Positions 56,835 through 64,000 of a stretch of 64,000 nucleotides of DNA are shown in pieces. The DNA is taken from assembly GCF_001411555.2 (NCBI RefSeq), contig NC_049912.1, positions 17,158,341 through 17,222,340 of the forward strand. Reading direction: 5' to 3'. Position 1 is the first letter of the stretch; the number at the start of each line of letters is the position of its first letter. This stretch comes from Juglans regia. Lineage: Eukaryota; Streptophyta; Magnoliopsida; Fagales; Juglandaceae. Made by a program: the position numbers and the translations under genes. The notes beneath the pieces were generated by a model, which saw only the letters and a list, made by a program, of their open reading frames with translations, was not told the origin of the DNA and made no database searches.

Positions 56835-58864
56835 CGGTATTTTAGGGTTTTGTTTTGGTTAATTGGTGTCTGAAGGCTTGGGAATATTTATATATATGTA
56901 TGTATGTATATATGTATGTATCTATGTATAGGGTTTTGATGGGGTAAAGGAAAGGGTTTGATTTGGGGTTGCAAAAGTCGTGCAAAGAAGTTGAGATTGA
57001 TATAGCTAAAATAAACTAATATTGACCTAATTAACAGCCATGGACACTTGTTCTTTTATCTATGAGGCTTCCTATTTGGTTTTGCCTTAGTCTTAGGCTT
57101 TTAAAGAAGATGCTTCATCACTTATCAAAAAAAAAAGGAGAGAAGACACTTCATATCTAACACTGCTGTACAAGTGGCGTCATTGAGTTTGTGAATGAGT
57201 GCTTATGCCTTGATTTGAGAGGGAGGCTGTTGCTATTATGCCGTGATTATTTCTGAAAATTACCACTTGTTTTGTGCTTCATGAAGCAATTCCTGGAGAA
57301 CTGCACTTAGGACTTCTGTTTGTTAAAAAGAAAGAAAGAAAGATGATCTTACATTTCTGTGAAGTTGTAACTCAAGTTTGATGGCATTTGGAAGTGGTAA
57401 GTGCTTAAGGCTATAGCATATATGGAGCTTTGGTCATAGTTTTTACATGAATCTTTATAAAGTTTCAATTTAAACCTCTGTCAATAGTTGCCCATTGTTT
57501 ATGATAGAAACTGGGGTTCAACCAGTCTTACAAGTTAGATTCCTTGGATTTTTGGGCAATTGTAAGGATGCATTATGTGATTCAATCCTGATGGTACTTT
57601 ATTTGTTATAAAAATTTAGGTCACATTGTGTACAACAATAATGATCATGGTATTCACTGATGTTTTTGGACTCAACTTGTTTTGATAAGTAGTAACTATT
57701 TACAAAAAAAAAAGAGAAGCTTATTTGTTACTGCATTTTCTTGATTATTTGTGCCTTTGTTGCATCTCTTACAAGTTTCGTGCTACAAATTATATCCTTT
57801 TTTACCATTCCAATTTGTTTTCAAAGCACAAAGATCATATGGGTGATTGAAAATTTAGTCACCCTACTTCCAAGCGATGGCTTTAAGCAATAGTTTTCGA
57901 CCCATTACCAATAGAACACAAATAATATTTGTCCCCTCTTCAAATGTCCTGTGTTATGTTATTATAGATTATTATAGATGGGAACCCTAAATTCAGACAG
58001 GAGGGAATTGCTTTGTATTTGCTTATTCTGAAACCTTAAGAAAGCACGTCTTTGTATGCAAGTTTGTGTTTATGCATGTGTCAAGACCATAGGGTAAACT
58101 AAACTGGGAGACTAATTATTTATTAACAACTCCCTTACTCATTCAGCCAAAAAAAAAAAAAAAAATCCTTTACCCAAAAGAAATCTTTTGCCTTTTTTCC
58201 CCATAAATTAAATAAGAGTACATACTCCTGTGAGTTTTTGCAGGAGGATCATGTTGATTGTTAGAACCACAAGCATGCATGGAGAAGTGTTCTTCACTTT
58301 TTCCTGTCAATACTAGGAAAGATGCTGTTATCTCCATTGTTGTGAGTACTTTGTAAGAGAAAAAGGAGTTGATCTTGCCAAGTGCCAAGAAATAGCTTGT
58401 GACATATCTGATGATTGGATTAAGCCTCGAAAGTCTGATAGATATATTTAATTGCGTACGTATGAGTCAATTTATGTTATATGATAATCATGCCATAATA
58501 TATAGGGAGATGTGCCCGTAAAGAATACATTTCCAAAAAGGAATACTTGTTGGGTTTAGCCATGATTTCAATTTTTGTATTTGGAGAGGAGATACAATAT
58601 CTATTTTAACAGAATTCTTAGTTGGTATAGATAAGGGAGTCTTAGTTTAATAATTCAGGTGTATACTATTTAGCAATTGCCTAGCCTTTGTATATATTGT
58701 TGTGTTTCTGAAAGAGAAAATCTCAGATTTCTGGTTCTAGGAATGAGCTGGCAGTGATAAAGATTTCAAGCTCTAGCAATTGCAAATTATTGTTTTGATA
58801 AGTAAATAAGAATTTTATTAAAATAGGCATAGCTAAGTACACAGGACATATACAAAAGCAACAC

Positions 58865-61800
58865 TTATGCATAAGTGTCTAAAGATACAAGGAAATCATG
58901 TACGTTCATGCCATTAAAGTCTATTACAATTGACCAATGGAATAAAGTATTAAGAAAAAATGTTCTAAGGTCATCCATTGTCCGTTCACGATCCTCAAAA
59001 TTCTGACCATTCCTCTTCATCCATATGCACCACCATAAACAGATTGGAATCATTTTCCACATAGCTACTATTTGATAGTTACCTCGGATGCCTCGCCAGC
59101 TGGACAGAAATTTAACTACCCTTCGTGGCATCACCAATGGAGCACCATTCTAGCAAAGATTGAAGCTGTCCATACAAAAAAAGAAGCTTTTAAGTGGGCC
59201 TTAGTCTTCCATATGTTCTTCCATGGGAATGGACTTGTAAAGTGTATCATAAGGGACTTATAGTATGACTGTACAATGACAACAAGATCTTATCAGCTCC
59301 TCCATTCACTCTACAATTCTACACAAGATTGAAGAAATTTGTAAATGTGTCAATTTCCCAATATTGGGCAGCTCTAAGGAAAATGATATTCCATTAAGGA
59401 GAGCCACTAGATAGATAGATCCATGAGCTCTGCTACTAAAGCCTCCTGTCTTCGTGCAATGCCGTATATTGTTGAGTATGCTTCCTTTAGGATTTGATCT
59501 CCACAACATAAATCATTCCAGAATTTGATTTTGGAACCATCCCCAACTGCAAAGCGTGTATCGAAGGAAGTTTTTCCAGCCTATTCTGATATATTTCCAA
59601 TGCCCCACCCCATGTCATCCGCTCACCTCACAATCCACGATATTTTAGATCTATGATAACCCTCCACAAAGCTCCCCTCTCTTCTTGGTATCTCCACACC
59701 CACTTACCCAATAAGCCCTTATTGAAAATCAACAAGTTCCGAATTCCCAACCCACCTTCATGTATTGGAGTACAAACCATAGCCCAATTCACTAAATGAA
59801 GCTTGAATTCTTCATCCATTCCCCCCCCATAGGAAGTCTCGCTGCAATTTCTCTAACTGGTGAGCCACCTTGCATGGTAGTGGAAATAATGATAAAAAGT
59901 AAGTGGGCAGGTTGGATAGAGTACTTTTTATCAATGTAACTCTACTATCTTTGGAAAATATATCATCTTCCTACTAGTTAGTTTAAGTCATTGTTCCTAT
60001 GGGCGGGGGCTATAGTTTGTAACGGATCTAGTGTCCATGATCTTCTCCTTTCTATTGTAACCTCTAGCTAGGCTTTTTCATGTATACTTCCTGTGTACCT
60101 GGGCCTTGCCTAGTTCTATGAATACAATATCTTTGATTACTTATAAAAAAAAAAAGTTAGTTTAAGCTCCATTTTTTCCAACACCCCATCCGAAATAGAC
60201 TTCGACTTAAAGGAAGCACCCAATGGAAAATCGAGATACTTCATTGGAAAGGTGGAGACTTTGCACCCCATAATATTGGCCAAGCTCAAAACACTTGGAA
60301 CATTTCCAACTAGAACTAATTCTGACTTGGCGAGATTCACTTTCAAACCCAATGCCGCTTCAAAGCAAAGTAAGAGAGCCCGTAAAACTTGAATTTGATT
60401 ATGGCTAGCACCACAGAAGACGAGTATCATCCGCAAATAAAAGATAATTCATCTCACAATTCAGTGCCGGTTCTTGCTTCCCCTACTACATATCCAAATA
60501 GAAATCCACCCTCCACAAGACCTATGATCATTTTATTAAAAGATTCCATTAAGAAAACAAAAAGTAATGGAGATAGGGGATCATCTTGCCTCAAGCCCCT
60601 CGAGCTTCCAAAGAAGCCCATTGGAGTACCGTTCACCAATATGGAGAGATGTACGGTGGATATACAAAATTTAATCCAAGAGCACCATTTCACTCCAAGG
60701 CCACACCTCTTGAGCGTTTGTAACAAAAAGTTCCGGTTAACTCTATCATATACCTTCTCCATATCAAATTTGCATAATAACCCTAGTTCACCCTACTTGA
60801 TTTGATTATCCAAACATTCATTGGCAACGAGAACCGGGTCAAGAATTTGTCGACCCTGTGCAAAGGCATTTTGGGGCGTGGAAATAATCTTCTCCGATAC
60901 CATACTCAATCTATTAGTCAATACCTTCGAAAGGATTTTGTACATTCCGCTCACCAAGCTGATAGGACGAAAATCCTTAATCTCTACTACCCTCGGCTTC
61001 TTTGGAATGAGAGCAATGAAAGTAGCATTAAGGTTTTTTTTCAAAATTACCTCTTTCATGAAACTCATGGAAGAAGCTTATGATGTCATCTTTAACTACT
61101 TCCTAGCATGCCTGAAAGAAAGCCATGGTGAACCCATTCAGACCCGGAGTTTTGTCGCTTCCTATACTTTTCACCACCTTGTAAATCTCCACATCCTCGA
61201 ATGGCTTCTCTAGACAACTTGCTTCTTGATGGTTGAGCGAATCAAATACAAGACCATCCAGACGCGGTCTCCAAGAAACCTATTCCGAAAGTAGTTGAGC
61301 ATAGAAGTTGGTGATGTGATCTGTGATCTCAAACGGGTTCGATGTAATCCTCCCGTCTGCTAACAATGACTTAATTACATTGTGCCTTCTATGTGAATTA
61401 GCCAAGCGATGGAAGAACTTGGTGCATTTGTCCCCTTATTTTAACCATAAAGCTCTTGATTTTTGTCTTCAAGAAATCTCTTCCATTAAAGCCATCCTTT
61501 CAATATCCGAGGTCACAAGCTTTTTGTGAGCCTTTTCTTCTTCTGAAAGACCCATCTCCTCCGCCACATCCTCCAAACCCTATAATCCGTCAAGGAGGGA
61601 CTTTTCTCGGTGTTCCACATTCCCAAAAATCTGCTCATTCCACTTCTTCAGGTCCTCCTTTAAAGCCTTCAGCTTACAAGCCAGCACGTAACTAGGATTG
61701 CCTTGTATGACATAGGATGACTACCATTGTCTAACTCTCTCAACGAATCCTTCTAATTTCAGCCACGTTCTCAAACTTAAAATATCTTTACCTCCCTGGA

Positions 61801-62504
61801 TGCCTCCACAATCAATGAGAATGGGGAAGTGATTCGAGCACAACTTTGGAAGTTGATTCTGGATTAGATCTGGAAAATGTGCTTCCCAATCGTGCAAGAT
61901 GAGGAATCTATCAAGTCTTGACCAAGCTGGATGCTATCTTTTACTAGATCACGTGAAAGTGCTACTAACTAGAGGAATGTCCTTAAGATCTTGCTCATAA
62001 ATAAATTCAGAAAAATCCACCGTTGCTGAACTAGAGATAGGACCTCCTAATCATTCGCTTGGGAAGTGGTTGACATTAAAATCATCCCCAATACACCAAG
62101 GCTCCATAAGCTACAATGACTAGCCAATTCATCCCACAGGCCTTTTCTCGCAATATTAGAACTAGGACCATAAACACTGGCAAAGGACAATTGATAACTA
62201 TCTTCCACATTCTTGAAAGAAATGCCCCCCGCATATTCCCCAACACACTCATTCGTCTTTTCCACCACCCTTTTATCCCACATAACCAAGATGCCTCCCG
62301 ATGCCTCTTTAGTCGGCAAATACAACCACCCCCACTTGACAACAATTCCACAAACTCCGTATTATGGTAGGGGAGATGAGCTTCAATATTGTCTCTTGTA
62401 AACATACAACATCTATTTTCCAGCCATGAAGCTGATTTCTTACTTGGTGCACTTCTCTACTCGTTCAGCCCCTTTACATTACACGAGACAATCTTGAGCT
62501 TCAT
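58865..62504 (-). pseudogene. LINE ORF2 remnant (endonuclease and RT)
   Basis: It starts MKLKIVSCNVKGLNE at 62504, the classic plant LINE endonuclease opening. It continues ASGGILVMWDKRVVEKTNE and SFASVYGPSSNIARKGLWDE. The RT follows: [69 protein letters not shown] (motif A), [20 protein letters not shown] and LLFADDTRLLWC (motif C intact, 60426-60437). The C-terminal zf-RVT-like end reads AMVCTPIHEGGLGIRNLLIF and MPRRVVKFLSSWRG, then MKRNGQNFEDRERTMDDL. Several frameshifts and stops are present. No RNase H follows. Confidence 0.88.
59988..60155 (+). mobile_element. 168-bp LINE tail nested in the intronic LINE
   Basis: The stretch ends cttgcctagttctatgaata, then 'ctttgattacttataaaaaa', a typical L1 3' end with A tail. 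It is flanked by identical 11-bp duplications gttagtttaag (59977-59987 and 60156-60166). It is inserted in the opposite orientation to its host LINE and is 5'-truncated to the last ~170 bp. Confidence 0.93.
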
Positions 62505-62516
62505 AAAACCACCAAT

Positions 62517-63203
62517 TAGGGGTGAAAATTTTTCTTTTGGACCGAGAAAACCAATCGGACCAATTAAGAGATTGGTCGGTCTCGGTCCAAGAAAATAAAG
62601 AATTTGAATTTTCGGTCCGGTCTTGGTTTAGGGTTTTTTCACACCGAACTGGACCAAATTTAATATATAAATTTTTAAATAATTTTTTATATGATATTTA
62701 TAATTTTTTTAAGCAGTTATATAAATTAAAACCAAGTAGTTATGTAATTTTTTTCTTACTAATTTTAAGTAATTATTTAATTCTCTTCTAACCTAATTAT
62801 TTATGCTTAGATTATATAAAAATTAAAGGTTAAGAATTTTAAGACAAAGTATTAATTATTAATTATTGATAGTGCACATACTATTAGCATTATTAATTTA
62901 TTATACTTGATTAAAATACTTATTTAGTTAAGTATATACTTAACTTAGATAACTTAGATTATATCATTCACTTGATTTTTTTTTTTATCATTATATAGAG
63001 TTTATCGTCAAAAACTTGAAAAAAAAAGAAGAAAAATGGCCTGGACCGAAATACCCAGATAAGACCTACCGGACCAAACCAAAGCGGTTTGGTCTAGTCC
63101 AAAGTCCTTATCGGTCCGGTTTGGATTTTTGGTGGACCAAAAAAATCGGTCATGTCCAAAATTTTCCTCCAAGACCAATCGAACTGGACCATTTGCACCC
63201 CTA
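62517..63203. mobile_element. hAT-type MITE between LINE ORF1 and ORF2
   Basis: The ends are taggggtgaaaa and tttgcaccccta, flanked by perfect 8-bp target-site duplications ccaccaat (62509-62516 and 63204-63211). Subterminal words such as ggaccga, ggtccg and accaaacc repeat in both orientations, as in the copy at 1351-2060. The AT-rich core is non-coding. It lies 12 bp upstream of the LINE's ORF2 start. The perfect duplication suggests it is the youngest hAT insertion in the window. Confidence 0.95.
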
Positions 63204-63211
63204 CCACCAAT

Positions 63212-64000
63212 GTTGCCCTGCCATCCTACCACGAGTCGCACTTCCTTCATAATTCACCAAACAAGTAAGTCTCTTTAATTCCCTTTCCCTTTTCTTGGCT
63301 GAATGGCTTTCCGTGTTTGAATTGGAATGTCCAGCTTCAATAGCTGCAAGTAAGGCCAGGAATTGATCTTCAAAACCAATACAGGGGTGTCCTACACAGT
63401 TGAATCTCCTTGGCTTTAAGTAATACCCAATCTGGTGCTAGTATCTGATCATTCAGCGGGAGCAGTGAATTCAAAGGGGTAGGCTCATCCCAAGGATCAT
63501 CAACACCAATGTCCATACCATCTGGCTACCTCCACAGCCTTATTGTGTTACGAGGCTATGGGCATGAAAATTATCAAGGTACCAGCATTGATTTGGATGT
63601 CCGTTGCACCCAGTGTCTCAGTACTGTCCACCATCAGCATCTCAGTATTCATTTCAAGTTCATCTTGTTCAGACACACCAGCTATATGACTTCCAAATCT
63701 GGCAGAGATGCTCCCCAGCTCATTTTGGCCCTTTTCCACTGCCCAAGAACCTTCCTACATCCGAAACAGCCATTCTCGGCTTCTAACTCTGGCAACCCAT
63801 TTGACTAGGTCCCACCCACCAGATCGCCTACTCCTGGCAATGGGTTCTATGTGGTCCCCGGACAATGATTAGATGACGTCAGCGTGTCTTTGCCGTTAAC
63901 ATATGCAGGACTCGTTTCAGGTGGCTTGGGTGAAGAAGTTGATCCATCTGCTCTGAACTTAGAACATTGATCTGGGCTTCATTTGCTCTAGTAATCACTT
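63212..64000 (-). pseudogene. LINE ORF1 C-terminal remnant
   Basis: The minus strand reads MEKGQNELGSISARFGSHIA, then EQDELEMNTEMLMVDSTE, and upstream SEQMDQLLHPSHLKRVLHM-type sequence in broken frames, ending shortly before the ORF2 start. The acidic low-complexity style fits the C-terminal tail of plant LINE ORF1 proteins. The N-terminal domain and zinc knuckle would lie beyond the window. Confidence 0.55.

Larger units (their letters stand above)
54779..64000 (+). other. First intron of the host gene, running off the window
   Basis: A consensus donor (gttaat) at 54779 opens the intron. The sequence down to about 58780 is T-rich, as expected of a plant intron, and contains a LINE tail, a SINE and poly-A/T remnants. 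From 58786 to the window end it is occupied by an antisense LINE. No downstream exon with Lys/Glu-rich coding is visible. Confidence 0.55.
58786..64000 (-). mobile_element. Antisense LINE in the intron, 5' end beyond the window
   Basis: On the minus strand, from the window edge inward, come an ORF1 remnant (64000-63212), ORF2 (62504 to about 58865) and a 3' UTR ending near 58786 with 'ataaaattcttatttactta' and an A-rich end. It is interrupted by a hAT MITE (62517-63203) and by a LINE tail (59988-60155). The family differs from the other two LINEs and lacks their RNase H domain. Confidence 0.88.

Noticed and set aside
54779..58780. A second exon of the host gene in the left part of the intron
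   Set aside because: Scanned for Lys/Glu-rich coding after an AG acceptor; runs such as aaagaaagaaag at 57326-57343 are short and lie in LINE-tail-like sequence.

Overview
This window looks like nuclear intergenic DNA from a flowering plant, most likely a woody eudicot. It is AT-rich, has no dense gene order, and is filled with plant-specific transposable elements: L1-type LINEs with a plant RNase H domain, TG..CA LTR elements, hAT and Tourist-like MITEs, a CACTA element and tRNA-derived SINEs. The only convincing host gene is the start of one at 54701-54778, whose short first coding exon begins MSRCFPFPPPGYEKK. The style of the 'gatgagatgag' MITEs suggests Fagales (walnut/hickory relatives), but that is a guess from memory.

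Layout. 1-12.6 kb: AT-rich background with hAT MITEs (1351-2060, 5122-5837), fold-back MITEs, a 1.6-kb CACTA element (6325-7913), a GC-ended MITE (8851-9236) and a (GT)27 tract. 12.6-21.9 kb: a roughly 1.24-kb unit present three times in tandem, running into an LTR element (16012-21870) with matching GATCT target-site duplications. Inside this element are intronless pieces of unrelated host genes: a MAP70-like coiled coil, an SSP4/SCP1-like CTD phosphatase and a plastid-type pyruvate kinase. 24.5-30.1 kb: a full-length but decayed LINE with a 15-bp target-site duplication. 30.2-36.3 kb: LTR-like and Copia-like remnants. 37.2-40.4 kb: a MITE, a SINE and a LINE 3' fragment carrying a precisely inserted Tourist MITE. 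40.9-48.2 kb: an LTR element with GGAAT duplications that has gag, a 109-bp tandem array and a long antisense ORF but no recognisable pol; a hAT-type MITE sits in the antisense ORF. 48.2-51.1 kb: another LINE fragment. 53.2-64.0 kb: leader, first coding exon and very long first intron of the host gene. The intron holds LINE tails, a SINE and an antisense LINE that runs off the window and itself carries a LINE tail and a hAT MITE.

Most insertions could be dated relative to each other by nesting and target-site duplications. The strongest candidate for something undescribed is the 16.0-21.9 kb element: a host-gene-capturing LTR element with two foreign inserts, each bounded by a 36-39 bp direct repeat, and with its 5' LTR plus flank tandemly amplified after insertion. 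All element ORFs are visibly broken, so these are relics. No CRISPR, rRNA, tRNA gene or riboswitch was seen. Boundaries come from reading by eye; percent identities were not computed.
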